This document shows, in pieces, positions 26,001 to 34,494 of a DNA stretch of 64,000 bases. Origin of the DNA: Pseudomonas fluorescens (GTDB lineage: Bacteria; Pseudomonadota; Gammaproteobacteria; Pseudomonadales; Pseudomonadaceae); contig NZ_CABVHK010000026.1 of the NCBI RefSeq assembly GCF_902497785.1, positions 1-64,000 on the forward strand. The letters run 5' to 3'. Position numbers and translations under genes: made by a program. Position 1 is the first letter of the stretch. Each line of letters starts with the position of its first letter. The notes under the pieces are model-generated. The model saw only the letters and a list, made by a program, of their open reading frames with translations, had not been told where the DNA came from and made no database searches.

Positions 26001-26948
26001 TTAGAACCACACTCGGACGCCGAGCACTAGGCGTGCTTCGTTATTATCTTCGCCTTCATCGCGGGCATAGTCTGCGGTTTTGCCGTAAGCCCGATTCCAA
26101 GTTACACCGACGTAAGGTGCGAATTGCGGACGGAATTCGTACCGGAGCCGCAAACCAATCTCACTTTCAGACAGCCCTGATCCAACTCCACGTTGGGGAT
26201 CGTTTTTGCCATAGAAATTGAATTCTGCCGTCGGTTGCAGAATCAGCTTATTGGTAAGGAGAATGTCGTAGTCACCCTCCAACCGAGCAGCGGTCTGGCC
26301 ACCTTCACCCAGATAAGCAGTAGCCTGGGCCTCGAAATTGTAGAGCGCAAGGCCCTGAATACCGAAAGCAGCCCACGTTTGTGGGTCGCCTGGTTTGAAG
26401 TCTTGACGAACCCCACCGACTAAATCCCACCAAGGGCTAATGGCGTGTCCCCATAAAGCGTGAACCTCAGCTTCTTCAGTCTTTCCATTGGTGCGCTCAC
26501 CTTCGGTGCGCAACCAAAGGCGATCAACATCTCCCCCTATCCAACCTTGGGCTTCCCAGTTCAGCGCGCTTCCATCGTCAGCATCCTGCCATTCCAGCTT
26601 CTCAAATATAAAAAATGAGTTGAGAGCACTGTCATGGACTTCGTGACCACCAGGGGCGTTATAAACTGCGGCTCTGTCAGCATCGGTAAGTGGTGGTATC
26701 GGAGTCCGACTTTGAGTTTGTGGCTGCTTGGCGGGCTGCATACCCTCCATTTTGCTGTGATCCATGCCCTTCATCTGGCTGTGATCCATGCCCTGCATCT
26801 GGCCCTGATCCATACCCTGCATTTGGCTGTGATCCATGCCCTGCATCTGCCCAGTAGACTCAGCAGCTGCCGGCAAGGCAACACCAGCAGTGAGAGCGAC
26901 CGTGAGCACAGCTGAGTGCATGCGAGTCCCGCTTAAGAAATTACTCAT
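26001..26948 (-). CDS. copB: Outer-membrane copper resistance protein CopB
   Basis: 315-aa protein with a signal peptide (to about residue 30), then a tandem metal-binding segment of five imperfect GMDHSQMQ units, and a C-terminal CopB outer-membrane beta-barrel ending in the terminal phenylalanine of GVRVWF. The start at 26948 gives proper spacing to AAGGAG; ATGGCT at 26954 directly touches it. It lies ten bp after the copA stop codon. CopB sequesters or exports copper at the outer membrane. Confidence 0.9.
   Translation of the reverse strand: MSNFLSGTRMHSAVLTVALTAGVALPAAAESTGQMQGMDHSQMQGMDQGQMQGMDHSQMKGMDHSKMEGMQPAKQPQTQSRTPIPPLTDADRAAVYNAPGGHEVHDSALNSFFIFEKLEWQDADDGSALNWEAQGWIGGDVDRLWLRTEGERTNGKTEEAEVHALWGHAISPWWDLVGGVRQDFKPGDPQTWAAFGIQGLALYNFEAQATAYLGEGGQTAARLEGDYDILLTNKLILQPTAEFNFYGKNDPQRGVGSGLSESEIGLRLRYEFRPQFAPYVGVTWNRAYGKTADYARDEGEDNNEARLVLGVRVWF
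26750..26860. repeat. Short tandem repeat inside copB
   Basis: Five imperfect 24-bp units encoding GMDHSQMQ-like octapeptides with His and Met ligands. Unit number is likely to vary between strains by slippage. Confidence 0.7.
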
Positions 26949-26958
26949 AGCCATCTCC

Positions 26959-28821
26959 TTATTCCTCCACGCGCACTTCACGGAACATGCCCATTTCCAT
27001 GTGGTACAGGAGATGGCAGTGATAGGCCCAGCGTCCCAACGCATCAGCAGTCACTCGGTAGCTACGCTTTGATCCTGGCGGCATATCGATGGTGTGTTTG
27101 CGGACAAGGAATTGCCCGTTTTCATCTTCAAGGTCGCTCCACATCCCATGCAGGTGGATGGGGTGAGTCATCATGGTGTCGTTCACGAGAACGAACCGAA
27201 CTCGCTCGCCGTACTTCAGTTTTAACGGCTCGGCGTCCGAAAACTTCACGCCGTTGAAAGACCAGGAAAACTTTTCCATGTGACCAGTCAAGTGCAGTTC
27301 GATGGTTCGACTTGGCTCACGTCCATCTGGATCTTCAAACGTGCTCTTTAGGTCAGAGTACGTCAGTACCTTTCGGCCATTTTCGCGAAGGCCCATACCG
27401 GGATCATCAAGCTTCGGCGATGTCGACATTGCTTGCATGTCGACGAGAGGATTGTTGGACTCTGTGGCTGGGTGCGACTGCATTTCTCCCATACCACTCA
27501 TGCCATCCATGGACATATTGCTGTGATCCATTCCCTGCATGCTGTCCATACCGGACATGCCTTGCACAGCGCCAGAGCTATCTTTCATGGCTCCACCGTC
27601 CATACCTGACATACCCTGCATCGAGTCGTCTCCCATACCGCCCATTTTGCTGTGATCCATTCCAGCCATATCGCCCATACCGGCCATCGCACCGTGATCC
27701 ATACCGGCCATACCCATGTCGGCCATGGTTACTAGAGGTCGAGGGTCTAGCGCAGGTACTGGAGCAGTCATGCCAGACCGGACGGCCAAGGTGCCTCGGG
27801 CGTAACCCGACCGATCCATCGACTGCGCAAACAGTGTGTAGGCCTCTTGGGTGGGTTCGACGATCACGTCAAACGTCTCGGCAGTAGCGATTCTGAACTC
27901 ATCCACGATTACAGGTTTGACGTACTGGCCATCAGCGGCCACAACAGTCATCTTCAAACCTGGGATACGTACATCGAAGTAGGACATGGCTGAACCATTG
28001 ATGAACCTTAACCTAAGCTTTTCGCCAGGTTTGAAGGTGCCAGTCCAGTTGGAGTCTGGAGCCTGTCCGTTCATCAAGTAGGTGTACGTCGCGCCACTGA
28101 CGTCCGCAATGTCAGTAGGGTTCATCTTCATCTCGGCCCACATCTTGCGATCAGCGACGGTTGCTGACCAACCTTTGTCAGCCACGTCATTGATGAAGTC
28201 ACCCACTGTTCGCTTATGGGTGTTGTAGTAGTCCGCCTGTTTCTTCAGTGTTTTCATCAGCGAAGCCGGATTTTCATCCGTCCAGTCGCTAAGCATCACC
28301 ACGAGGTCACGGTCATACTCAAATGGCTCGGGCTCTTTCGCGTCGATTACCAATGGGCCGTATACACCTACCTGTTCTTGGAAGCCGGAGTGACTGTGAT
28401 ACCAGTACGTTCCGTTCTGCTTGACCTTGAACTGATAGACGTACGTGCCATCAGGCTCAATTCCATGGAAACTAAGGCCTGGCACACCGTCCATGTTTGC
28501 CGGAAGGATAATTCCGTGCCAGTGGATAGAAGTCATATCCTTGAGGCGGTTCTTGACCCGCAAGGTCACGGTATCGCCCTCACGCCAGCGCAGCTGGGGC
28601 CCAGGAATCCCGCCATTTATGGTCATGGCCGTCCGGGAGTTCCCAGTGATATTTACCGGTGTTTCTCCGATGAAGAGGTCAAACTCTGTACCTGACAAGA
28701 CATTGGCATCGCCCACTCTAGGGGCGGCCCAGATAGGGGTATGCCAGAGGCCTAAACCACCGAGAATCCCGCCTGCGGTGAGTCCTTTCACAAAGGTGCG
28801 CCGAGAGGTTTTGGCTTGCAT
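26959..28821 (-). CDS. copA: Periplasmic multicopper oxidase CopA
   Basis: 620-aa multicopper oxidase of the Pseudomonas CopA (PcoA) type. The twin-arginine signal SRRTFVKGL is at residues 6-14. The N-terminal cupredoxin has IHWHG and YWYHSHSG. A central insert (about 370-450) is crowded with MDHxxM-type motifs that bind Cu. The C-terminal domain has HPIHLHGMWS and HCHLLYHMEMGMF, completing the type 1 and trinuclear sites. It oxidises Cu(I) to Cu(II) and stores copper in the periplasm. First gene of copABCD, preceded by a CopR box. Confidence 0.94.
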   Translation of the reverse strand: MQAKTSRRTFVKGLTAGGILGGLGLWHTPIWAAPRVGDANVLSGTEFDLFIGETPVNITGNSRTAMTINGGIPGPQLRWREGDTVTLRVKNRLKDMTSIHWHGIILPANMDGVPGLSFHGIEPDGTYVYQFKVKQNGTYWYHSHSGFQEQVGVYGPLVIDAKEPEPFEYDRDLVVMLSDWTDENPASLMKTLKKQADYYNTHKRTVGDFINDVADKGWSATVADRKMWAEMKMNPTDIADVSGATYTYLMNGQAPDSNWTGTFKPGEKLRLRFINGSAMSYFDVRIPGLKMTVVAADGQYVKPVIVDEFRIATAETFDVIVEPTQEAYTLFAQSMDRSGYARGTLAVRSGMTAPVPALDPRPLVTMADMGMAGMDHGAMAGMGDMAGMDHSKMGGMGDDSMQGMSGMDGGAMKDSSGAVQGMSGMDSMQGMDHSNMSMDGMSGMGEMQSHPATESNNPLVDMQAMSTSPKLDDPGMGLRENGRKVLTYSDLKSTFEDPDGREPSRTIELHLTGHMEKFSWSFNGVKFSDAEPLKLKYGERVRFVLVNDTMMTHPIHLHGMWSDLEDENGQFLVRKHTIDMPPGSKRSYRVTADALGRWAYHCHLLYHMEMGMFREVRVEE

Positions 28822-28943
28822 ACCGATTCATGTCCCGTCAGTCGGATGTTAGATGTGCGCACTGGGCGTGCCCCTAAGGGCTAACGCTAGACGAGCTAGT
28901 GCGCTTGATGTATCGGAAGATGCCATAAGCCAGCAAACGGGGT

Positions 28944-28960
28944 GATTACATTTCAGTAAG
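28944..28960 (-). promoter_or_regulatory. CopR box upstream of copABCD
   Basis: CTTACTGAAATGTAATC on the minus strand, 123 bp before the copA start and just beyond the PtrA-like gene. It is the same motif as the two boxes near copR. Confidence 0.65.
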
Positions 28961-28969
28961 CTGGTTGGC

Positions 28970-29179
28970 TCAGCAATGGTGAGGCTGCTTTTCAGCCTTG
29001 AGCTTCTCTTGTGCAATATTTTCTTGCGCCTCAGCTCCGGGGGCAGACTTTCCGGTGGCCATTGCCGTCTGGCGAGCTTGTTCCATGCGCTCAACCGCAC
29101 GGTCGCCGCCACCTTCGGCAAGGGCCAGGGACGATATAGCCAAACTGAGTGTAAGAATCACAACGTTAGTTGCTCTCAT
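28970..29179 (-). CDS. PtrA-like small exported protein
   Basis: 69-aa protein with a signal peptide (residues about 1-21, SSLALAEGG). A charged mature helix follows (DRAVERMEQARQTAM), and the C-terminus ends in HHC. The EGGGDRAVERM part matches the N-terminal domain of PtrA (PA2808), a copper-induced Pseudomonas protein. It is probably periplasmic and copper-regulated. It is transcribed towards copA, and a weak CopR half-site lies upstream (29285-29299). Confidence 0.65.
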   Translation of the reverse strand: MRATNVVILTLSLAISSLALAEGGGDRAVERMEQARQTAMATGKSAPGAEAQENIAQEKLKAEKQPHHC

Positions 29180-29464
29180 AGTGCATCTCCTTCAAGGAAT
29201 TGACTCTCGTTGAAACCAGAGAGTTTGAGCGTCAGCTCGATGAGGATGATGAAGGGACGCACCTGTCAGCACGCTTAGCCAGTGATTACACTTTTGACAG
29301 CATACGGAGAAACTCAACATCTGAAAAATCGACTGGCGTCATGAAATTTGACCGCACCACAGAACCGACAGCCGGCTGCATAAATTGATATAGATCAACC
29401 GTGGCACTTCAATGTGGCGTATGTTGAAAAATCAAAATCCGCTAATCAGTACCGGAGATTCTCC

Positions 29465-29860
29465 ATGTTCTGGTTTCGCCATCGTCAACCAACGTTCATA
29501 CGCCTCGCCGTCGTGCTGTGGGTGTTAGCGTTTGGTCTGGCAGCGACCCAGGGATGTCTGGTACAGCCCAGCCACAATCCGGCTACAACGCATGTCTCGC
29601 TGAACACTCCGCAAGATAACGAAAGCCACGACGCCCATGCCCTCGGCTGCCTTCAGCACTGCGCCGATGCGGCGATAGCTGTAAGTCCTTCGCTCCATCT
29701 TCAAACATTTGATCTGTTCAGTTGGACGCTTCTGCTCCTTATCCCAGCGTTGCTGATTTTGTATCCCGCCAATCCCTCCGCTTTTGCCTTTCTTGCATTA
29801 CGGAGCCCTGTACCTGCCAGACCTCCTGCCCGCCTGATTTTCGTCCGTTTCAACGATTAA
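29465..29860 (+). CDS. Hypothetical membrane protein of copper cluster
   Basis: 131-aa protein starting MFWFRHRQPTFIRL with GGAGATT upstream. One N-terminal hydrophobic segment (about 15-33) and one near 85-105 flank a short loop with GCLQHC and two histidines. The Cys/His pattern resembles small copper-responsive exported or membrane proteins of the CopL type, but similarity is weak. It heads the plus-strand copper genes. Confidence 0.55.
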   Translation: MFWFRHRQPTFIRLAVVLWVLAFGLAATQGCLVQPSHNPATTHVSLNTPQDNESHDAHALGCLQHCADAAIAVSPSLHLQTFDLFSWTLLLLIPALLILYPANPSAFAFLALRSPVPARPPARLIFVRFND

Positions 29861-29959
29861 TCCGACCTTCTGCGCGCCCATCTTCGGCGCACTGTCTGAC
29901 TGCGCCTATCTGGTGCGGCTCGGTATTACCTGAGTTGTCCTGACCCTTTGGAGATTGCC

Positions 29960-30358
29960 ATGCATACCTCATTGAAATTTATCCTCGCCACCTTGCTCGT
30001 GAGCAGCCCACTCATGGCCTCGGCAGTCGATGAGCATCACCCGGAGCAGACTCCGACCGCACCCGGCCAGACCAGCGAATCAGCTACGCCGATGCAAAAC
30101 AATGTCATGACCGAGCAAATGCAAAAAATGCAGGCTGCACACGACAAGGCAGCCGCCGCCAAGACCCCTGCCGAGCGACACGCCGCCATGCAGGAGAGCA
30201 TGAAGACGATGAAGGACAGCATGGCCATGATGCATAAGAACTGTCATGGCATGGGCATGGGCGGCAACAAAGACGGCATGGAGATGGGAATGATGAACAT
30301 GATGATGAAAATGATGGATCAGCAATCGAGCATGATGAACATGCCGATGAGCAAGTGA
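29960..30358 (+). CDS. Methionine-rich periplasmic protein
   Basis: 132-aa exported protein. A signal peptide (about 1-22, LMASAVDEHH) precedes a helical region with ALKxxM spacing (MTEQMQKMQAAHDKAA). The tail contains about 20 methionines, with HKNCHGMGMG as a probable Cu(I)/Ag(I) site. The ATG at 29960 follows GGAG by seven bases. It is probably a copper sequestration protein. Confidence 0.65.
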   Translation: MHTSLKFILATLLVSSPLMASAVDEHHPEQTPTAPGQTSESATPMQNNVMTEQMQKMQAAHDKAAAAKTPAERHAAMQESMKTMKDSMAMMHKNCHGMGMGGNKDGMEMGMMNMMMKMMDQQSSMMNMPMSK

Positions 30359-30389
30359 CGTGCACAAGCCTGTAGGCAATGCAGCGACG

Positions 30390-30422
30390 GTTTTACCTTA
30401 GCCAATATGCCAAGGGTAAAAC
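30390..30422. promoter_or_regulatory. Dyad upstream of DUF2933-ATPase genes
   Basis: GTTTTACC (30390-30397) and GGTAAAAC (30415-30422) form a perfect 8-bp inverted repeat, with further ACCTT/AAGGG character at the inside. The layout resembles CueR/MerR-type copper operators; it has no T-run typical of a terminator. Confidence 0.4.
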
Positions 30423-30484
30423 TGCCGCCCGTTGAACCTATACGCCGTACCACTGAACAGCACTTCCCTCAGGAGTACAGAACC

Positions 30485-30736
30485 ATGATGAATTCACCAC
30501 ATTCCGCTAACACCGCTCCAACATTTTTGAGGAGCAAACCCGGTATAGCGCTGGGCATGCTGCTGGTGATCGTGCTGTTCTATCTAGCAAGAGAACACTA
30601 CGGCCATATGTTGGGATTACTGCCTTACATGATTTTGCTGTTGTGCCCGCTGATGCATTTTTTCGGGCACCACCACGGTGGTCACAGTCATCACGGCGAC
30701 ACCTCAGTCTCAACCAAAGATGCGAACAGGAGTTAG
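30485..30736 (+). CDS. DUF2933-family small membrane protein
   Basis: 83-aa protein with one long or two short transmembrane helices (about 20-58) and a histidine-rich cytoplasmic or periplasmic tail (FFGHHHGGHSHHG). This is the DUF2933 layout found beside copper ATPases. AGGAG lies ten bases before the ATG at 30485. It ends three bp before the ATPase start codon, so they are one operon. Confidence 0.75.
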   Translation: MMNSPHSANTAPTFLRSKPGIALGMLLVIVLFYLAREHYGHMLGLLPYMILLLCPLMHFFGHHHGGHSHHGDTSVSTKDANRS

Positions 30737-30739
30737 CTC

Positions 30740-33097
30740 ATGAACACCCCTGAGGTTCGTCAAGAGCACGGCCCAATACAGAACGCTGAACCCCAACCCA
30801 CCGGAGCTCACGATCCCGTGTGCGGCATGACCGTGAGTAACGACAGCCAGTTCAGCACGGAATATGAGGGGCAAAACTACCGGTTCTGCAGCCAGAAATG
30901 CCAAACGACCTTCAGGGCAGCGCCGGAGCGTTATCGAATATCTCAACTGAAAATCGAACCAGTCCCTCAGACAACAGCAGAACCGTTAACGGGTGCCGCT
31001 GAATACACATGTCCCATGCATCCGGAAATTCGCCAGATCGGCCCCGGCGTCTGCCCTAAGTGCGGCATGACCTTAGAGCCGGTGATTCCCGAATTGGAGG
31101 AAGAGGAGAACTTAGAACTCAAGGACTTCTCCCAGCGCTTCTGGTGGACATTGCCACTGACAGTGATCGTCACCGTGCTGGCTATGGGTGGGCATGCCCT
31201 GGAGCTGTTCCATGGCACCACGCAAAATTGGGTCGAGCTGGGATTGGCTACACCCGTCGTGCTTTGGGCTGGCTGGCCGTTTTATGTGCGCGGCGTGCGC
31301 TCGGTGATTCAGCGTAGTCCGAACATGTGGACGTTGATCGGGCTTGGCACGGCGGCGGCCTACCTTTACAGCGTCGTGGCCACCCTGGCCCCCGATGTAT
31401 TCCCCAGCAACTTCATGATGGAGGGCCGCATCGGTGTGTACTTCGAAGCGGCGGCTGTGATCATCTCACTGACCCTTCTCGGCCAGATGCTCGAGCTCAA
31501 GGCTCGCTCGCAAACCTCGGCTGCCATCAAGTCGCTGCTTGGACTGGCCCCAAAAACTGCCCGTCGGATCAATGCCGATGGCACGGAAGAAGACATCCCT
31601 CTGACACACGTACACAGCGGCGACACGTTACGTGTGCGACCGGGCGAAAAAGTGCCTGTCGACGGTCAGGTGTTGCAAGGCGAAAGCGCTGTAGATGAGT
31701 CGATGCTCACCGGCGAACCGATACCGATCATGAAGAGAGCCGGCGACGCGCTGATTGGCGCCACTCTCAACATTCACGGCAGTCTGGTGATGCAGGCGCA
31801 GAAGATAGGGTCGGCGACCCTGCTCGCACAGATTGTGCAGATGGTTGTGCAGGCACAACGCTCAAAAGCGCCGATGCAACGGCTGGCAGATGTGATTGCC
31901 AGTTACTTCGTGATCGTTGTGATTGCTATCGCCGCGCTAACTCTACTCGGCTGGGGGCTGTGGGGGCCCGAGCCAAGTTGGGTGTTTGGACTGATCAACG
32001 CTGTCGCGGTCATGATCATTGCCTGTCCCTGTGCCCTTGGCCTAGCGACACCGATGTCAGTCATGGTTGCCACCGGCAAGGCTGCTGGCAGCGGCGTATT
32101 GTTTCGCGATGCCGCCGCCATCGAAAACCTGCGCAAGATAGACATCTTGATAGTCGACAAAACTGGCACCCTCACTGAAGGTCGACCAGCGTTCCATAGC
32201 GTCGGGGCCGTACCCGGATTTACTCAGGATGAAGTGTTGCGCCTGGCCGCAAGTCTCGATCAGGGCAGTGAGCATCCATTGGCCCACGCCATCGTCGAGC
32301 AGGCTCGTGCCGCAGGGCTAAAACTGGTGACACCTGAAACCTTCGAGTCAGCCTCAGGTATTGGTGTAAGCGGGCAGGTCGAGGGTCGCCGCCTGATGCT
32401 AGGCAATACCGCGTTGATGCAGGAGGCCGGCGTTTCCACAGAGAGCTTGCAAGAACATGCCGAGAAGCTACGCGGCGACGGTACGAGCATCATGTACCTG
32501 GCAGTCGATGGCGCCCTGGCGGGTTTGCTGGCTGTTGCCGACCCCATCAAACCCACCACGAAGCTGGCCGTCGAGCGTCTGCAGGCGGATGGCGTCAAGG
32601 TCATCATGGCCACTGGCGACGGCCTTACGACTGCTCGCTCGGTAGCTCGCCAGTTGGGCATCGAGGAGGTTCACGGCGAGGTCAAACCGCAAGATAAAGA
32701 GCGTCTGGTGGCATCTCTGCAACAAGCCGGACACCGGGTGGCGATGGCCGGCGACGGTATTAATGATGCCCCCGCACTGGCTCGCGCTGATGTAGGTATC
32801 GCCATGGGCACTGGCACTGACGTGGCAATGAACAGCGCTCAGGTCACCCTGGTCAAGGGGGATCTGCTCGGTATCCTGCGTGCTCGCAGCCTGTCAGTCG
32901 CAACGGTGAGAAATATGCACCAGAACCTGACCTTCGCCTTCCTTTACAACGCCATGGGTATCCCACTGGCTGCCGGCTTGTTCTTTCCACTTACCGGTCA
33001 CCTTCTGTCACCGCTCATTGCCGCACTGGCCATGAGCGTGAGCTCGGCGTCGGTAGTATTCAACGCCTTGCGTCTGCGCCAGGCTTCCATTGATTGA
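30740..33097 (+). CDS. P1B-type copper/silver-exporting ATPase
   Basis: 785-aa inner-membrane pump that exports Cu(I) or Ag(I). In place of an N-terminal MXCXXC domain it carries a YHS-like domain (DPVCGMTV, residues 25-32, with CSQKC near 50) and a heavy-metal-binding domain (YTCPMHPEI and CPKCGM, about 89-110). The pump core is complete: TGE phosphatase motif near 324, CPC metal motif 429-431, DKTGT with phosphorylated Asp473, SEHPLA and GDGINDAPA. This arrangement is typical of SilP/PcoA-associated ATPases. It is co-transcribed with the DUF2933 gene. Confidence 0.93.
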   Translation: MNTPEVRQEHGPIQNAEPQPTGAHDPVCGMTVSNDSQFSTEYEGQNYRFCSQKCQTTFRAAPERYRISQLKIEPVPQTTAEPLTGAAEYTCPMHPEIRQIGPGVCPKCGMTLEPVIPELEEEENLELKDFSQRFWWTLPLTVIVTVLAMGGHALELFHGTTQNWVELGLATPVVLWAGWPFYVRGVRSVIQRSPNMWTLIGLGTAAAYLYSVVATLAPDVFPSNFMMEGRIGVYFEAAAVIISLTLLGQMLELKARSQTSAAIKSLLGLAPKTARRINADGTEEDIPLTHVHSGDTLRVRPGEKVPVDGQVLQGESAVDESMLTGEPIPIMKRAGDALIGATLNIHGSLVMQAQKIGSATLLAQIVQMVVQAQRSKAPMQRLADVIASYFVIVVIAIAALTLLGWGLWGPEPSWVFGLINAVAVMIIACPCALGLATPMSVMVATGKAAGSGVLFRDAAAIENLRKIDILIVDKTGTLTEGRPAFHSVGAVPGFTQDEVLRLAASLDQGSEHPLAHAIVEQARAAGLKLVTPETFESASGIGVSGQVEGRRLMLGNTALMQEAGVSTESLQEHAEKLRGDGTSIMYLAVDGALAGLLAVADPIKPTTKLAVERLQADGVKVIMATGDGLTTARSVARQLGIEEVHGEVKPQDKERLVASLQQAGHRVAMAGDGINDAPALARADVGIAMGTGTDVAMNSAQVTLVKGDLLGILRARSLSVATVRNMHQNLTFAFLYNAMGIPLAAGLFFPLTGHLLSPLIAALAMSVSSASVVFNALRLRQASID

Positions 33098-33111
33098 GTG
33101 AAAACGACCGC

Positions 33112-33142
33112 TTGACCTTGCCATGGCAGCAAGGTTGAGGAT
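33112..33142 (+). promoter_or_regulatory. CueR-type promoter upstream of copZ
   Basis: TTGACC at 33112 is followed by the dyad ACCTTGC-N7-GCAAGGT and then GAGGAT 19 bases on. This is the architecture of Pseudomonas CueR-activated promoters. No CueR gene is visible next to it, so a regulator elsewhere would be needed. Confidence 0.65.
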
Positions 33143-33211
33143 AAGCCAACGCCGCAGAAAAGCCTCGTGCGTCAGTCTTTCCATGATCAATTTAGTTGTG
33201 AGGAGTCACCA

Positions 33212-33484
33212 ATGAAAACTGTTGAACTGCAAGTCCAAGGCATGAGCTGTGGTTCGTGTGTCAAACATGTCACCGAAGCGCTGCGCCCACTTGAAGGAGT
33301 CAGTGACGTAACAGTGGATCTACAAGCCGGACGGGTGGAGGTCAGCGGCGATTCGGACAGTCAAGCGCTGCTTGCGGCCCTGGAGAACGCGGGCTATCCA
33401 GCACAGCTGGCGACAGTGGAAAGCGTAGCGAGTAAGAAAACCTCGGGCTGTGGCGGGAACGGCGGCGGTTGCTGCTGCCGGTAA
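33212..33484 (+). CDS. copZ: Copper chaperone CopZ with cysteine-rich tail
   Basis: 90-aa cytoplasmic HMA-domain protein. Metal motif GMSCGSC is at residues 10-16, followed by the ferredoxin-like fold through GYPAQLATV (near 68). The extra C-terminal tail is cysteine-rich (SGCGGNGGGCCCR), giving a probable second Cu(I) site, which is unusual for CopZ. The ATG at 33212 follows GAGGAG. A CueR-like promoter precedes it. It would hand Cu(I) to the ATPase. Confidence 0.85.
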   Translation: MKTVELQVQGMSCGSCVKHVTEALRPLEGVSDVTVDLQAGRVEVSGDSDSQALLAALENAGYPAQLATVESVASKKTSGCGGNGGGCCCR

Positions 33485-33514
33485 GCATTATTTATAAACA
33501 GGAGAACTCCCATT

Positions 33515-33664
33515 AATGCCAGTCTGCGAATTGCTGCGTTCACGACACTACTCATGACCGGAGCGGCACAAGCCGCTGAAGTCATCGACGTTTACCGCGA
33601 TCCTAACTGCGGCTGCTGCAAGGCAAACCATCTCCGCTCTATCGCTACCATCATGACGCTTTAG
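33515..33664 (+). pseudogene. DUF411 gene fragment
   Basis: The frame encodes a signal-peptide-like stretch (SLRIAAFTTLLMTGAAQAAE) and then VIDVYRDPNCGCCKA, the start of a DUF411 protein. After this the similarity ends abruptly near 33627 and a stop follows at 33662. About two thirds of the gene is missing, and no clear ATG remains (ATTAATG at the start; ATG is out of frame). It marks a break point between the copper module and unrelated DNA. Confidence 0.75.
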
Positions 33665-33686
33665 TCAAATGCTTGAAACGTCGTCA

Positions 33687-33965
33687 TCAAAGGTCATCCT
33701 GCTCTTCCCGAATGTCGACTTCGCCCATCGCTCCTAGGTAAATCTTGCGACAAGGAAGCTTGGTGATGAGCCCGTTTTCGAAAAGCACCCTGGGAATATC
33801 CCCGAACAAGCTCGACACTTCCCATTTCTCTGTGAGCGGCTTCATTGCCTCTGCTATGAATGAATCGAGGTCGAAGTCCTGTGTTGCAACAAAGGGCCCA
33901 GCGCGGTCGTAACTCTCAAAAATGCCCGAGGCAATGCAGATGACTTCGCCTGCCTTGACGATCAT
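33687..33965 (-). CDS. Hypothetical protein
   Basis: 92-aa acidic protein. The ATG at 33965 follows GAGGTG; the longer frame from 34097 overlaps the neighbouring gene and has no site. It contains AGPFVATQDFDLDSFIAEAM and IPRVLFENGLITKLPCRKIYLG. No family recognised. It is the last of a series of four small minus-strand genes. Confidence 0.5.
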   Translation of the reverse strand: MIVKAGEVICIASGIFESYDRAGPFVATQDFDLDSFIAEAMKPLTEKWEVSSLFGDIPRVLFENGLITKLPCRKIYLGAMGEVDIREEQDDL

Positions 33966-34020
33966 GACGCCACCTCGAAGCCATTCAGGAGGCTTCGCCA
34001 GTTGAAGAAGACCACGACTA

Positions 34021-34404
34021 TTACTGCAACCCTCGCGGGGTGAAGTGGTGCATCCCCTGTGAAAGCCGCAGAAACTCACGCAGACTTGCACGTCCATTGC
34101 CCCTCTGGAACGTGGCGATGACGTACCTAGAGTTCACTGTGGTCAGCACCCAAAATCGGCCCTCGCGCTCCGCCTTAATGACGTCAGAAGTCCGGATCGC
34201 GTGACCGTCGCCGAACCGTCCATATTGGTCTTTACGGTTGTGACCAAACACGACGCCTAATCCAGCACGAGCCTTTATGGATACTCCGCAGAGATAGGCT
34301 GTTATAGGTTTGTCGAAGCCTTGCGCTTGTGCTTTTAGGATTCGTGCGAGATCGAAATCTGTATGTCGTTTTCCATGAAAATTTACATCCAAAGTATTCA
34401 GCAA
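34021..34404 (-). CDS. Hypothetical protein
   Basis: 127-aa basic protein with a TTG start at 34404 preceded by AAGGAG. It contains GLGVVFGHNRKDQYGRFGDGHAI and a beta-rich FWVLTTVNSRYVIATFQ (near residue 82-100). No recognised domain. It may bind nucleic acid, given its charge, but nothing direct shows this. Confidence 0.5.
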   Translation of the reverse strand: MLNTLDVNFHGKRHTDFDLARILKAQAQGFDKPITAYLCGVSIKARAGLGVVFGHNRKDQYGRFGDGHAIRTSDVIKAEREGRFWVLTTVNSRYVIATFQRGNGRASLREFLRLSQGMHHFTPRGLQ

Positions 34405-34494
34405 AATTGCACTCCTTTCGCAGCCCGTATGGCGTTACCAGGAAATCCACACGGAACCATCTGCGCTGATATCGTGCGGGATTTTTGGTAAATT

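Noticed and set aside
27312..27887. 191-aa plus-strand frame opposite copA
   Set aside because: Tyr/Pro/Cys-rich repeats are simply the complement of the MDHxxM codons of copA.
29200..29388. 62-aa plus-strand frame between ptrA-like gene and the 131-aa gene
   Set aside because: It overlaps the control region of the divergent ptrA-like gene and has no protein-like features.
30080..30379. His-rich minus-strand frame opposite the Met-rich protein
   Set aside because: The histidines arise from the complement of ATG codons; the plus-strand gene has the signal peptide and ribosome site.
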